Made by a program: the position numbers and the translations under genes. DNA of 64,000 nt from Streptomyces lienomycini (GTDB taxonomy: Bacteria > Actinomycetota > Actinomycetes > Streptomycetales > Streptomycetaceae), in assembly GCF_027947595.1 (NCBI RefSeq), contig NZ_CP116257.1, positions 6,136,001 to 6,200,000 of the forward strand. The letters run 5' to 3'. This document shows, in pieces, positions 23,585 to 32,817 of this stretch. Under the pieces are notes generated by a model. That model was given only the letters and a program-made list of their open reading frames with translations. It was not told the origin of the DNA and ran no database searches. Every line of letters begins with the position of its first letter. Position 1 is the stretch's first letter.

Positions 23585-26500
23585 TCAGACGAGGGCGACG
23601 GCCTCCTCGGGGGAGAGGCCGCCGCCCTCGGCGTACGCGGCGGCGTACGCCTCGGTGCCGAGCACCTGACGGACCCGCTCGACGGCCCGGTCACGCGCGC
23701 TGCGCTCCTGCCCGCCCGACACGTGGCCCGGGGGCAGCATCGCGTCGGCGGCGCCGACGCACCGTGCGCCGTCCGCGGCCCGGCTCCCCGCGTCCACGCG
23801 GGCCAGCGCCATCGCGGCGATGGTCAGGTAGGCGGAGCGCATGTGCGGGGCGACGGCCGTGGACAGCGGGTCCTCGGCCCGCTGGAGCGAGCCGCGGACC
23901 TTGGTCAGGCACTCCTCGTGCCGGCCCTCCAGCGTGTCGATCCAGGCTTCCGAGGCGAGGATGAAGGCGTCGAAGACCACGAAGTTGGCGAGGGAGAAGT
24001 CCTCGCGCAGCAGCCGCAGTTGCTCGCTCGCCCCGGCGGTCCGCCCGGTCATGCCGAGCCAGCCGGCGAGGAACAGCCGGGCGGCGGGCATGGCGCCGTT
24101 GTGGCCCGTGCCCGCCGTGCGGTCGATCACGTCGCGCAGCAGGCGCTCGCCCTGTTCGTCGTCGCCCGCCTCCAGCAGCACGCTGCCGAGCCGGGCGTGC
24201 AGGACGTCCACCTGGGCGTGGGCGCCGAGCCGCTCGGCGTGTTCGGCCGCGGCCCGGTAGTCGGCGGCCGCCAGGTGGTACTCGCCCGTGCGTTCCCGGG
24301 CCTCGGCGCGACCGGAGAGGGCCTCGGCCATGCCCCAGGCGTCGCCGAGGCGGCGGTAGATCTCCAGGGACTCGTCGGCGTCGCGGGTCGCGTCGCCCGC
24401 CCAGTCGGAGCGGTTGGCGAGCATGTTGGCGCGCATCTGCAGGGAGCCCGCCAGCTCCCACTCGTAGCCCGGGGTCCGGCGGCAGGTGCGTACGGTGGCG
24501 TCCATGATCCGGCGCAGCCGCTTCAGGTCGCCCATGAACATCACGGCGAAGAACCAGAACAGGCCGGGGCTGGAGCAGGTCTGCGGCAGGCCGGGTTCGT
24601 AGGTCTCGGTGATGGCGCGCAGTTTGCTCCGGGCCCGCGGGTTCTGCCAGGCGTCCAGCTCCGTGTCCATGCAGGCCAGATGGGCGAGGTGGACCCCGCG
24701 CCGGGCCTCGGCGAGGACCTCGCCGGTCATCGGGGGCGGGGCGGCCGTGCACCGCTCCCACACCGGCAGGGCGGGGCGGACCGGTTCGGCGAAGGGGTCC
24801 GGGGCGAGCGCCATGACCTCGCTGAGCCAGCCGCGGGCCTCCACCCGCAGGTCGCGCATCTGCCAGTACCAGACCAGCGACAGCGCCAGGCTCAGCGCCT
24901 CCTGCTCGTCGCGTTCGGCGACGGCGTGGCGCAGGGCGGTGCGCAGGTTCTCGTACTCGCGCTCCAGCCGCTCGATGGCGGCGAGCTGTTCGGGGCCGCG
25001 GAGCAACGGGTCGGTGGTGCGGGCGAGTTCGCGGTAGTACGTCAGGTGCGCGCGTTCGGCGCCGGCGCGGCCGCCGGACTCGGCGAGGCGTTCTGCGGCG
25101 TACTCGGCGACGGTCTCCAGGAGCCGGTAGCGCATGCCGTCGCCGAGGAACGGGTCGGCCACGGGTGCGGCCACGACGAGGGACTTGTCGACGAGGGAGC
25201 CGAGGGCGTCCAGGGCGGCGGGCCCGCACACCGCCTCGGCGGCGGCGAGGTCGCAGCCGCCCGCGAAGACGGACAGCCGTCCCAGCACGTCGCGTTCGTC
25301 GGTGTCGAGCAGGTCCCAGGACCAGTCGACGACCGCGCGCAGCGTCTGCTGGCGGGGCAGGACGGTGCGGCTGCCGGAGGTGAGCAGCCGGAAGCGGTCG
25401 TCGAGGCGGTCGGCGATCTGCCGCGGGGTGAGCATCCGCAGCCGGGCCGCGGCCAGTTCGATGGCCAGCGGCAGGCCGTCGAGGCGGCGGCAGATCTCGG
25501 CGCAGGCGGCGGCGGTCGCCTCGTCGGCGTCGACGCGGAAGCCGGGGCGGGCGGCGGCGCCCCGGTCGGCGAGCAGCCGCAGCGCGGCGGGCTCGGGCAG
25601 CGGCTCCACGGGGCGCAGCGACTCCCCCGGTACGCCGAGGGGTTCGCGGCTGGTGGCGAGGACGGTCAGGTGGGGGCAGCGGGCGAGGAGTTCCTCGGTG
25701 AGGCGGGCGGCGGCGTCGACGACGTGCTCGCAGTTGTCGAGGACGATCAGCATGCGGCGCCGGCCGCAGTGCTCGACGAGCCGCTCGACGGCGGTGGCCT
25801 GCCGGTCGGTGACGGTGACGGCCCGCATCTCCTCGGCGCCGGCACCGTACAGCACGGTCTCGCGGGCGCCGACGGCGGTCAGGACGGCCTCGGGTACGCC
25901 GGCGGGGTCGTCGACGGGGGCCAGCTCGGCCAGCCACACGCCGTCCGGTGCGGTGTCCCCGGCGCCCTCGGCGGCCTCCTGCGACAGCCGGGTCTTGCCG
26001 GCGCCGCCGGGCCCGAGCAGCGTGACGAGCCGCGCGGACGCCAGGTCGGCGCGCAGCGCCTCCAGGTCGCCGTCCCGGCCGACGAAGGAGGTGAGCCGGG
26101 CGCGGAGGTTGCCCCGGCGGCGCGAGGCGGGCGCGGCCTCGGCGGGCGGGGGTCCGCGGGCGCCGCCGGTGTGGTGGGCGTCCCGGGGTCCTCGGGGGTC
26201 CGGGGCCCCCGGGACGTTCCGGGTGTCCCGGCGCCCGGCGGGGTTCCGGGCGCCGACGGGCCGGTGCCGGGCCCGGGCCCCGGGTGTGCGCCGGGCGGCG
26301 CCGGGAGTTCCACCGGCGCGAGCAGCTCCCCGTGCAGGGCCCGCAGCTCCGGGCCCGGGTCGGTGCCGAGCCGGTCGGCGAGCAGCCGGCGTACGGCCTC
26401 GTAGGCGGCCAGCGCCTCGGCGGTGCGGCCGGTGTCGCGCAGGGCGCGCAGCCGCAGGGCCTGGAGGGGCTCGTCGAGGGGGTGGGCGTCGCACAGGGCG

Positions 26501-27030
26501 GTCAGCTCGGGCAGGGAGTGCTCGGCCTGTCCGAGTCCCAGGGCGGCGGTGTGGCGGGCCCGCAGGGCGTCCAGGTGCCGGGTGTCCCAGCGGGCCGCCT
26601 CGGCGGTGCGGTCGGGCAGGTCGGCGAGGGCGGGACCGTGCCACAGGGCGAGGGCGTCGTCGAGTACGACGGCCGCCTTGGCGGGGTCGCCGTCGCCCAG
26701 GGCGCGGGTGCCCTCGCCGGCCAGCCGGTCGAAGCGGTGCAGGTCGACGTCGTCCGGGGCGGCGGTGAGCCGGTACCCGCCGTCGGCCGAGGCGACCGAG
26801 TCGGCGCCCAGCGCGCGGCGCAGCCGCCCGACCAGCGCCTGCAGGGCGCCCGCCGCGTCGGCGGGCGGGTCGCCGTCCCACACCTCCTCCACCAGCAGCC
26901 CCGCGGGCACGGCGCGGCCGGCGCGGAGGGCGAGCACGGTCAGCAGCGCGCGCAGCCGCGCCCCGCCGAGCGGGACGGCCGTGCCGTCGGGACGGAGTAC
27001 CTGGGTGGTGCCGAGGATGCGGTAGCGCAC
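23585..27030 (-). CDS. AfsR/SARP-type regulator (BTAD + NB-ARC + TPR), apparent frameshift
   Basis: One gene split over two frames. From GTG 27030 one frame encodes RYRILGTTQVLRPDGTAVPL, an OmpR-like DNA-binding domain and a BTAD domain (DVDLHRFDRLAGEG to RTAEALAAYEAVRRLLADRLG), to about residue 240. The Pro/Gly-rich linker follows (26310 to 26110). A second frame then gives LRARLTSFVGRDGDLEALR, the P-loop LLGPGGAGKTRL, an NB-ARC core and a long TPR-like C-terminus, ending at 23585. Total length is about 1147 residues, normal for this class. The frames differ by one base somewhere in the linker, where homopolymer runs of G/C are frequent. This is either a sequencing error or a true mutation leaving a short SARP. 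Such regulators control secondary metabolism, but no cluster is adjacent. Confidence 0.8.
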
Positions 27031-27250
27031 GGGCCCATTGTCCCCGCTGCCGTCGGAGCCGGTCACGGGGTTTTGACCGCTCGGCGCGGCATCCCGCCCG
27101 GGAAGGCCCGCCGTGCCCCCCGGTCGCCGCGGTGGCCCGGCGGCCCGGCCTTGCGGAACCGACCGCCACCCGCGAGACGTTCTCCCCGTGCGCCCGGTAC
27201 GGTCGGGCAGTCCCGCAGGTGCCCCGCGTGTCCGACAGCCAGGGAGTTCC

Positions 27251-28048
27251 ATGTCCACCGCCACCGCCCGCCCCAGTGACCGACGTGTCAGTCCCGTCTT
27301 CCTCGGGATCGTCGCCGTCGCCGCGGTCACGGGCTGGGCCACCTGGACCGGATTCGCCGAGCAGCCGGGGCTCGCGGTGTTCCTGTTCGTGACGGCCGCG
27401 TGGGTCGTGTCGCTGTGCCTGCACGAGTACGCGCACGCCCGCACCGCGCTGCACAGCGGCGACATCTCGGTCGGCGCGAAGGGCTACCTCACGCTGAACC
27501 CGGTGAAGTACACGCACGCGCTGCTCAGCATCGTGCTGCCCGTCCTCTTCGTGATCATGGGCGGGATCGGGTTGCCCGGCGGTGCCGTCTTCATCGAGCG
27601 CGGGCGGATCCGGGGACGGTGGCGGCACAGTCTGATCTCGGCGGCGGGTCCGCTGACCAACGTGCTGTTCGCCGTCGTGTGCACGGCGCCGTTCTGGCTG
27701 GACGCGCTGGACGGCGTGCCGCGCGACTTCCGGTTCGCGCTGGCGTTTCTGGCGCTGCTCCAGGTCACGGCGGCGATCCTGAACTTCCTGCCGGTGCCGG
27801 GCCTGGACGGCTACGGGGTGATCGAGCCCTGGCTGTCGTACAACGTGCGGCGGCAGGTGGAGCCGCTGGCGCCGTTCGGGCTGCTGATCGTGTTCGCGCT
27901 GTTGTGGATCCCGGCGCTCAACGGCGTGTTCTTCGACGCGGTCGACGCGCTCCTGGGGAGCCTGGGGATCGGCGAGGTCGAGACGTACTGCGGTTTCGAG
28001 CTGTTCCGCTTCTGGCAGACCGACCCGCTGTGCACGCCGGGCGGGTGA
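27251..28048 (+). CDS. M50-family (site-2-protease-like) membrane zinc metalloprotease
   Basis: 265 residues from ATG 27251, chosen for the AGGGAG ribosome site before it; the longer frame lacks one. It is a polytopic membrane protein with the zinc-binding HEYAH (HExxH, about 58-62) at the end of a hydrophobic helix, and the third ligand in NFLPVPGLDGYG (about 178-189, the NxxPxxxLDG motif). Members cut membrane-embedded substrates, often anti-sigma factors, but many in this branch have no known substrate. It is divergent from the SARP-type regulator; the 220-base gap shows no clear operator. Confidence 0.88.
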   Translation: MSTATARPSDRRVSPVFLGIVAVAAVTGWATWTGFAEQPGLAVFLFVTAAWVVSLCLHEYAHARTALHSGDISVGAKGYLTLNPVKYTHALLSIVLPVLFVIMGGIGLPGGAVFIERGRIRGRWRHSLISAAGPLTNVLFAVVCTAPFWLDALDGVPRDFRFALAFLALLQVTAAILNFLPVPGLDGYGVIEPWLSYNVRRQVEPLAPFGLLIVFALLWIPALNGVFFDAVDALLGSLGIGEVETYCGFELFRFWQTDPLCTPGG

Positions 28049-28054
28049 CGCCGC

Positions 28055-28255
28055 TCAGCCGGTGACGGACGGGGACGAGGCGGCGCGGCGGGCGTCCCGG
28101 CCGCGCTTGACGTAGTACCAGCACATGTTGGACGACAGGCCCGACAGCAGCACCCACACGATGCCGATCAGCACGCTGCCCTGCACGAAGGAGACGACGG
28201 CGGCGGCCACGGCGAGGACGCAGACGACCAGGGCGTAGAGGGCGAGGCGGGGCAT
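28055..28255 (-). CDS. Small membrane protein, unknown function
   Basis: 66 residues from ATG 28255 with a CAGGAG ribosome site. It has two hydrophobic segments, LALYALVVCVLAVAAAVVSFV (about 4-24) and VLIGIVWVLLSGLSSNMCWYY (about 28-48), then a basic tail (VKRGRDARRAASS). No family is recognised. It converges on the M50 gene, with 6 bases between stops. Confidence 0.7.
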   Translation of the reverse strand: MPRLALYALVVCVLAVAAAVVSFVQGSVLIGIVWVLLSGLSSNMCWYYVKRGRDARRAASSPSVTG

Positions 28256-28338
28256 GATGCGGGCTCCTGTCGGGGGACACGTGCGGGTGCCCGGGTACGG
28301 CGGGTACCGCGGGGCACCCACCAGTGTCCCCCATCGCC

Positions 28339-29046
28339 TCACACGTCGGTGACGCGGAGCCCGGCGTGTGCCTTGTAGCGGCGGTTGACGGAGATCAGGT
28401 TGGCGACCAGCGACTCGACCTGGTGGGCGTTGCGCAGCCGTCCGGCGAAGACGCCGCGCATGCCGGGGATCCGGCCGGCGAGGGCCTGGACGATCTCCAC
28501 GTCGGCGCGGTCCTCGCCGAGCACCATCACGTCGGTGTCGATCTCGTCGATCTCCGGGTCCTGGAGGAGCACGGCGGACAGGTGGTGGAAGGCGGCGGCG
28601 ACCCGGCTGTCCGGCAGCAGCGCGGCGGCCTGTTCGGCGGCGCTGCCCTCCTCGGGCTTGAGGGCGTAGGCGCCCTTCTTGTCGAAGCCGAGCGGGTTGA
28701 CGCAGTCGACGACGAGCTTGCCGGCCAGTTCGTCGCGCAGTCCTTCGAGGGTCTTGCCGTGGCCGTCCCACGGCACGGCGACGATCACGACGTCGCTGCG
28801 GCGGGCGGTCTCCGCGTTGTCGGCGCCCTCGACGCCGTGCCCGATCTCCTCGGCGGCGGCTTCGGCGCGCTCGGCGGCGCGGGAGCCGACGACCACCTTC
28901 TGGCCGGCCTTGGCGAGGCGGTACGCGAGGCCCTTGCCCTGGGGACCCGTGCCGCCGAGTACGCCGACGACCAGCCCGGATACGTCGGGCAGGTCCCAGG
29001 GGTCCTTGGCGGGGGCCTTCTGTGCAGCACTGTCGGTAGAGGTCAT
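28339..29046 (-). CDS. npdG: NADPH-dependent F420 reductase (F420H2:NADP oxidoreductase)
   Basis: 235 residues. It moves hydride between NADPH and coenzyme F420, linking F420 enzymes to the NADP pool in the cytoplasm. Strand and loop VVGVLGGTGPQGKGLAYRLA (about 26-45) bind NADP, VVVGSRAAERAEAAA supplies the 2'-phosphate-binding Ser-Arg (about 51-65), and VVDCVNPLGFDKKGAYAL (about 111-128) and AAFHHLSAVLL (about 149-159) are typical of the Fno/NpdG family. F420 is common in Streptomyces, which fits. Transcribed alone, leftwards, with a gene of unknown function divergent from it. Confidence 0.9.
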   Translation of the reverse strand: MTSTDSAAQKAPAKDPWDLPDVSGLVVGVLGGTGPQGKGLAYRLAKAGQKVVVGSRAAERAEAAAEEIGHGVEGADNAETARRSDVVIVAVPWDGHGKTLEGLRDELAGKLVVDCVNPLGFDKKGAYALKPEEGSAAEQAAALLPDSRVAAAFHHLSAVLLQDPEIDEIDTDVMVLGEDRADVEIVQALAGRIPGMRGVFAGRLRNAHQVESLVANLISVNRRYKAHAGLRVTDV

Positions 29047-29177
29047 GGGGCGACCCTACGTCCGCCCCGGCCCGCACAGGAGTACGCGTCCCGCCCAGTG
29101 CGCGGTGATCCCCGGACCGGGTGATTCGGGGGCGAACGCCGGACCGGGCGGCGCGGGTTGCGGCAGGATGCGCCGGT

Positions 29178-29792
29178 ATGGACGCCGTACGGGTCGCGCT
29201 GCTGCGGGAAGTGCTCGCCGGGACCGAGTGGCTGGGTGCCACCCGGAGGTTCGCGGGGGCGCTGCGGGGGTCGGTGGTCCCGCACGGGGGCGGGCTGCTG
29301 CTGGTGGGCACCGCCGAGCACGAGCCCTGGCACCTGGCGGCGCACCTGGTGGACGAGGCCGCCTGGTCGGGGACGCCGGAGCTGGCGCCCACGCTGGTAC
29401 GGCACGACGCGCGCCGGTCGGACCCGGCGCACCTGGCGGTCGGCCTCGGGCGGCTGGCGGCGGCCCGGCGCGGGGAGACGCTGCTCGTGGTGACGCCGGA
29501 CGACCCCGGCGCCCGGCTCCTGGAGCGGGTGCACGACGCGCGGCGTGCTGGGGCGACGGTGCTGGCGCTGGGCACCGGCCGCGAGCCGGGTGAGCGGGAG
29601 CTGACGGCGATGGCGCACGAGGCGCTGACCGTGCCGGACGGCGCCGAGCTGGACCTGGACACGGTGCAGCACCTGGTCAGCGCGGCGGCCGGGGAGAACG
29701 CGGTGCCGCAGCCCCGCGGCCGCAGCCGCTTCCGGGACCGCCTGTCCCGACTGGCCGACCACCTGACGGCCCCGCCACCGTCCGGCTGGTGA
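29178..29792 (+). CDS. Conserved actinobacterial protein, unknown function
   Basis: 204 residues from ATG 29178, with AGGA 9 bases upstream. It shows alternating hydrophobic strands and helices: LLLVGTAEHEPWHLAAHLVDEA (about 40-61), TLLVVTPDDPGARLLERVHDA and ATVLALGTG (about 98-130). This is a Rossmann-like rhythm, vaguely reminiscent of sugar-isomerase (SIS) folds. No catalytic motif is recognisable. The C-terminus is basic (RGRSRFRDRLSRL). The neighbours give no functional hint. Confidence 0.65.
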   Translation: MDAVRVALLREVLAGTEWLGATRRFAGALRGSVVPHGGGLLLVGTAEHEPWHLAAHLVDEAAWSGTPELAPTLVRHDARRSDPAHLAVGLGRLAAARRGETLLVVTPDDPGARLLERVHDARRAGATVLALGTGREPGERELTAMAHEALTVPDGAELDLDTVQHLVSAAAGENAVPQPRGRSRFRDRLSRLADHLTAPPPSGW

Positions 29793-29821
29793 CGGCCACC
29801 GGCAACTCCCTGACCCCCGCC

Positions 29822-30077
29822 CCGCCACCGCCCCTCCCCGCCCGGTCGACCACCGGAGACCCTCACCACCCTCCAGCCGACGACGCACGCCCGAGAACCC
29901 CGACGGCCCGCCCCGCCACCGCCCCTTCCCCGCCCGGTCGACCACCCGACCACCCGACCACCGTCCATCCGGCGACGGACGCCGAGAACCCCGACGGCCC
30001 CGGCCCGCCACCGCCTGCCCCGCCCGTTCGACGACCCGAGACCCCCACCACCCTCCAGAGACCCCCACCACCCTCCA
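29822..30077. repeat. Degenerate tandem repeats in a gap before an MFS gene
   Basis: The 351-base gap 29793-30143 is largely repeats. A unit of about 90 bases (CCGCCACCGCCCC, then CCCGCCCGGTCGACCACC, then GAGAACCCCGACGGCCC) starts near 29822 and again near 29912, and part of it recurs near 30003. A 20-base subunit (GAGACCCCCACCACC plus CTCCA) is perfectly duplicated at 30038-30057 and 30058-30077, with a near copy at 29856-29875. No gene is credible here. Confidence 0.75.
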
Positions 30078-30143
30078 GTCCGCGACGGGCGGTTGTGAAA
30101 AGCGGTTGCCCGTGCTTGGGCGGCCGCCGGACGATGACCCCTC

Positions 30144-31484
30144 GTGACCGAGACCTCCTCCCCCGACGCGCCTCCCGACGAACCCGCCGGCCCGTCCGCC
30201 AGCGTCCTCACCGGCTGGCGTGCCCTGCTGCCCGACCTCGCCCCCTGGCGGGCCTCCCCGGACTTCCGTCGGCTCTGGGTCGCCGGGCTGATCACGAACT
30301 TCGGGAGTTTCCTGACGTTCGTCGCGCTGCCGGTGCAGATCAAGGAGCTGACGGGGTCGGCGGCGGCGGTGGGCGCGATCGGCGCCGTGGAACTGGTGCC
30401 GCTGGTGGTGTTCGGGCTGTACGGCGGTGCGCTGGCCGACGCCTGGGACAAGCGGAAGCTGATCGTGCGGACGGAGGCCGGTCAGGGCGTCCTGTGCGCG
30501 GTGCTGCTGGTCAACGCGCTGATGCCGGACCCCGCCGTGTGGCCGCTGTACGTGGTGGCCGCGTTCACGTCGGCGCTCGGGGCGGTGCAGCGCCCGGCCC
30601 TGGACTCGCTGATCCCGCGGATCGTGGCCCACGAGCACCTGCCGGCCGCCGCCTCGCTGAACTCGCTGCGCTGGCAGGTCGGCGGGGTCGCCGGACCCGC
30701 GCTGGCGGGCGTGGTGGTGGCGTACGCGGGGCTGGGCTGGGCGTACGCGGTGGATCTGGTCACCTTCGCCGTCTCGGTGGCGCTGGGCGTCGGGCTGACC
30801 GCCTCCCCGGCGTCGAAGGAGGCGCGCAGGCCGTCCTGGGCGGCGATCGCCGAGGGCGCCCGGTACGCGTGGGGCCGCAAGGAGTTGCTGGGCACCTACG
30901 CGGTGGACCTCGCGGCGATGTTCCTGGCGATGCCGCTCGCGGTGCTGCCGTTCCTGGCGGACGAGTTGGACGCCGACTGGTCGCTGGGGCTGATGTACGC
31001 CGCGATCCCGGCGGGTTCACTGCTGGTGAGCGTGAGCAGCGGGTGGACGTCGCGGGTGCACCGGCACGGGCGGCTGGTGGTGCTGGCGGCGCTCGGCTGG
31101 GGTGTCGCGATCGCCGCCGCGGGCGTCGCCGGAAACGTGTGGCTGGTACTGCTGTGCTTCGTCCTGGCCGGTGCCTGCGACATGGTCAGCGGGATCTTCC
31201 GCGGGGCGATGTGGAACCAGACGATCCCCGACGAACTGCGCGGCCGGCTCGCCGGGATCGAGCTGCTGTCGTACTCGGTGGGCCCGCAGCTCGGCCAGGT
31301 CCGGGCGGGCGGCACGGCCGCGCTGGCCGGGGTGCGGGCGTCGGTGTGGTCGGGCGGGCTGCTGTGCGCGGGCGCGGTGGGGCTGCTGGCGCTGTGCCTG
31401 CCGACGATGATGAGGTACGACGTGCGGACGAACGAGCACGCGGTGCGGCTGCGCGAGAGACGCGCAGCCGACGCGGGCGACTGA
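30144..31484 (+). CDS. MFS transporter (DHA3/enterobactin-exporter-like)
   Basis: 446 residues from GTG 30144. About 45 polar N-terminal residues precede 12 membrane segments. FRRLWVAGLITNFGSFLTFV (about 45-64) is the typical first helix of the DHA3/EntS branch, and GGALADAWDKRKLIV (about 94-108) is the loop 2-3 motif A with its G-x-x-x-D-x-x-x-R/K-K pattern. Members export siderophores, macrolides or other small molecules. Substrate unknown. It meets the convergent gene at 31485 with no gap. Confidence 0.87.
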   Translation: MTETSSPDAPPDEPAGPSASVLTGWRALLPDLAPWRASPDFRRLWVAGLITNFGSFLTFVALPVQIKELTGSAAAVGAIGAVELVPLVVFGLYGGALADAWDKRKLIVRTEAGQGVLCAVLLVNALMPDPAVWPLYVVAAFTSALGAVQRPALDSLIPRIVAHEHLPAAASLNSLRWQVGGVAGPALAGVVVAYAGLGWAYAVDLVTFAVSVALGVGLTASPASKEARRPSWAAIAEGARYAWGRKELLGTYAVDLAAMFLAMPLAVLPFLADELDADWSLGLMYAAIPAGSLLVSVSSGWTSRVHRHGRLVVLAALGWGVAIAAAGVAGNVWLVLLCFVLAGACDMVSGIFRGAMWNQTIPDELRGRLAGIELLSYSVGPQLGQVRAGGTAALAGVRASVWSGGLLCAGAVGLLALCLPTMMRYDVRTNEHAVRLRERRAADAGD

Positions 31485-31727
31485 TCAGCGGTCGTCGGAG
31501 TCGTCGGGGCGTCCCGCCGACGAGGCGTCGTGCCACCGGGGGTCGTTCTCCCACTCGAGGTTGCGTTCGCGGGCGGTGCGCATCGCGTTCTCGGCCTCGG
31601 TGCGGGAGGTGTACGGCCCGAAGCGGTCCTTGCCCGGGCAGTCCGGGCCCTCCTCGACCTTCTGGTGCTCCAGGCAGTAGTACCACTCGCCCGGTTTGCC
31701 GACCGTGCGCTTCTTGAACAGGGCCAT
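31485..31727 (-). CDS. Conserved small hydrophilic protein
   Basis: 80 residues from ATG 31727 with a GAGGAG ribosome site. [34 protein letters not shown] (about 15-48) contains two Cys and a His that could bind metal, and [19 protein letters not shown] resembles the short SPOR-like pattern of small actinobacterial proteins. No established function. It is divergent from methionine aminopeptidase; the 58-base gap probably holds both promoters. Confidence 0.7.
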   Translation of the reverse strand: MALFKKRTVGKPGEWYYCLEHQKVEEGPDCPGKDRFGPYTSRTEAENAMRTARERNLEWENDPRWHDASSAGRPDDSDDR

Positions 31728-31785
31728 GGGCAGCTCCTCTCGCCACCGACATGTTCCCCCATGGCCGCTGGTTAGACTCGCCGGT

Positions 31786-32643
31786 ATGTCTGGCCAGTCG
31801 CTGCTCGTTCCAGGGGAGCTGTCTCCCACCCGTTCCGTGCCCGGAAACATCCGCAGGCCCGAGTACGTCGGCAAGCCCGCGCCGACGCCGTACACCGGGC
31901 CGGAGGTGCAGACACCCGAGACCGTCGAGGCGATGCGCTTGGCCGGGCGGATCGCGGCGCGGGCGATGGAGGAGGCCGCGAAGCACATCGCGCCCGGTGT
32001 GACGACGGACGAGCTGGACCGGGTGGCGCACGCCTACATGTGCGACCACGGCGCCTACCCCTCGACGCTCGGCTACCGCGGCTACCCCAAGTCCCTGTGC
32101 AGCTCGGTCAACGAGGTGATCTGCCACGGCATCCCCGACTCCACGGTGCTGCGCGACGGCGACATCGTGAACCTCGACGTGACCGCGTACATCGGCGGGG
32201 TGCACGGCGACAACAACGCGACCTACCTCGTGGGCGACGTGGACGAGGAGAGCCGGCTGCTGGTCGAGCGGACCCGGGAGTCGCTGGCCCGCGCGATCAA
32301 GGCGGTCAGGCCGGGCCGGCAGATCAACATCATCGGCCGCGTCATCGAGTCGTACGCCAAGCGGTTCGGGTACGGGGTGGTGCGGGACTTCACCGGTCAC
32401 GGCATCAACACGTCGTTCCACTCGGGGCTCATCGTCCCGCACTACGACAGCCCGCACGCGACGACCGTCATCCAGCCCGGGATGACCTTCACGATCGAGC
32501 CGATGCTGACGCTGGGGACCCACGAGTACGACATGTGGGACGACGGCTGGACGGTCGTGACGAAGGACCGCAGGCGCACGGCGCAGTTCGAGCACACGCT
32601 GGTGGTGACGGACTCGGGCGCCGAGATCCTGACACTGCCCTGA
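31786..32643 (+). CDS. map: Type I methionine aminopeptidase
   Basis: 285 residues from ATG 31786. It removes the initiator Met from nascent proteins in the cytoplasm. All five metal ligands of the pita-bread fold are present: Asp in NLDVTAY and Asp in [10 protein letters not shown] (about 129-148), His in [11 protein letters not shown] (about 203-213), Glu in FTIEPML (about 236-242) and Glu in QFEHTLVV (about 267-274). The 45-residue N-terminal extension with [14 protein letters not shown] is typical of the actinobacterial long form, which binds the ribosome through a PxxP-like segment. A clear terminator follows. Confidence 0.95.
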   Translation: MSGQSLLVPGELSPTRSVPGNIRRPEYVGKPAPTPYTGPEVQTPETVEAMRLAGRIAARAMEEAAKHIAPGVTTDELDRVAHAYMCDHGAYPSTLGYRGYPKSLCSSVNEVICHGIPDSTVLRDGDIVNLDVTAYIGGVHGDNNATYLVGDVDEESRLLVERTRESLARAIKAVRPGRQINIIGRVIESYAKRFGYGVVRDFTGHGINTSFHSGLIVPHYDSPHATTVIQPGMTFTIEPMLTLGTHEYDMWDDGWTVVTKDRRRTAQFEHTLVVTDSGAEILTLP

Positions 32644-32681
32644 GCCCGGGGGCCCGCCGGCCCGTCCCGTCGACCCGCACG

Positions 32682-32710
32682 AGCCCGCTCTCCTCGGAGG
32701 GCGGGCTTTC
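32682..32710 (+). terminator. Intrinsic terminator after map
   Basis: AGCCCGC (32682-32688) pairs with GCGGGCT (32701-32707), with a 12-base loop and a short TTTC after it. Confidence 0.75.
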
Positions 32711-32736
32711 GCGTGCGCCACGGGGTAGGGTTTTTA

Positions 32737-32774
32737 CCGACAGCCTGTCGGAATCTTTGCCGACGTCCCGTCGG
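32737..32774. promoter_or_regulatory. Two tandem 15-base dyads upstream of heme oxygenase
   Basis: CCGACAGCCTGTCGG (32737-32751) and CCGACGTCCCGTCGG (32760-32774) are perfect dyads of the same form, CCGAC(A/G)-N3-(T/C)GTCGG, spaced 23 bases apart (about two helical turns). Their place just upstream of the iron box implies a second regulator of heme oxygenase, perhaps heme-responsive. Its identity is unknown. Confidence 0.65.
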
Positions 32775-32786
32775 GAAGGTCTTGAC

Positions 32787-32805
32787 TTAGGTAAGCCTAA
32801 CCAAA
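32787..32805. promoter_or_regulatory. Iron box (DmdR1/IdeR/DtxR-type)
   Basis: TTAGGTAAGCCTAACCAAA matches the 19-base DtxR-family consensus TTAGGTTAGSCTAACCTAA at most positions, with the dyad TTAGG..CCTAA intact. It lies 13 bases before the heme oxygenase ATG, overlapping a TTGACT that could be the -35. Repression by iron-loaded DmdR is expected from established knowledge of Streptomyces iron regulation. Confidence 0.85.
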
Positions 32806-32817
32806 GAAGATCGGCCC

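Noticed and set aside
22640..26404. 1254-codon rightward frame over the ABC permease and the SARP-type regulator
   Set aside because: Gly/Val/Gln/Arg-rich shadow of the leftward regulator, with no recognisable domain.
23585..27030. SARP-type regulator taken as evidence for an antibiotic cluster
   Set aside because: No PKS, NRPS, terpene or RiPP genes lie within the window; such regulators also occur alone.
29822..30077. C-rich repeats as a CRISPR array or coding region
   Set aside because: Degenerate tandem units without spacers; all frames give Pro/Thr/Arg low-complexity peptides.
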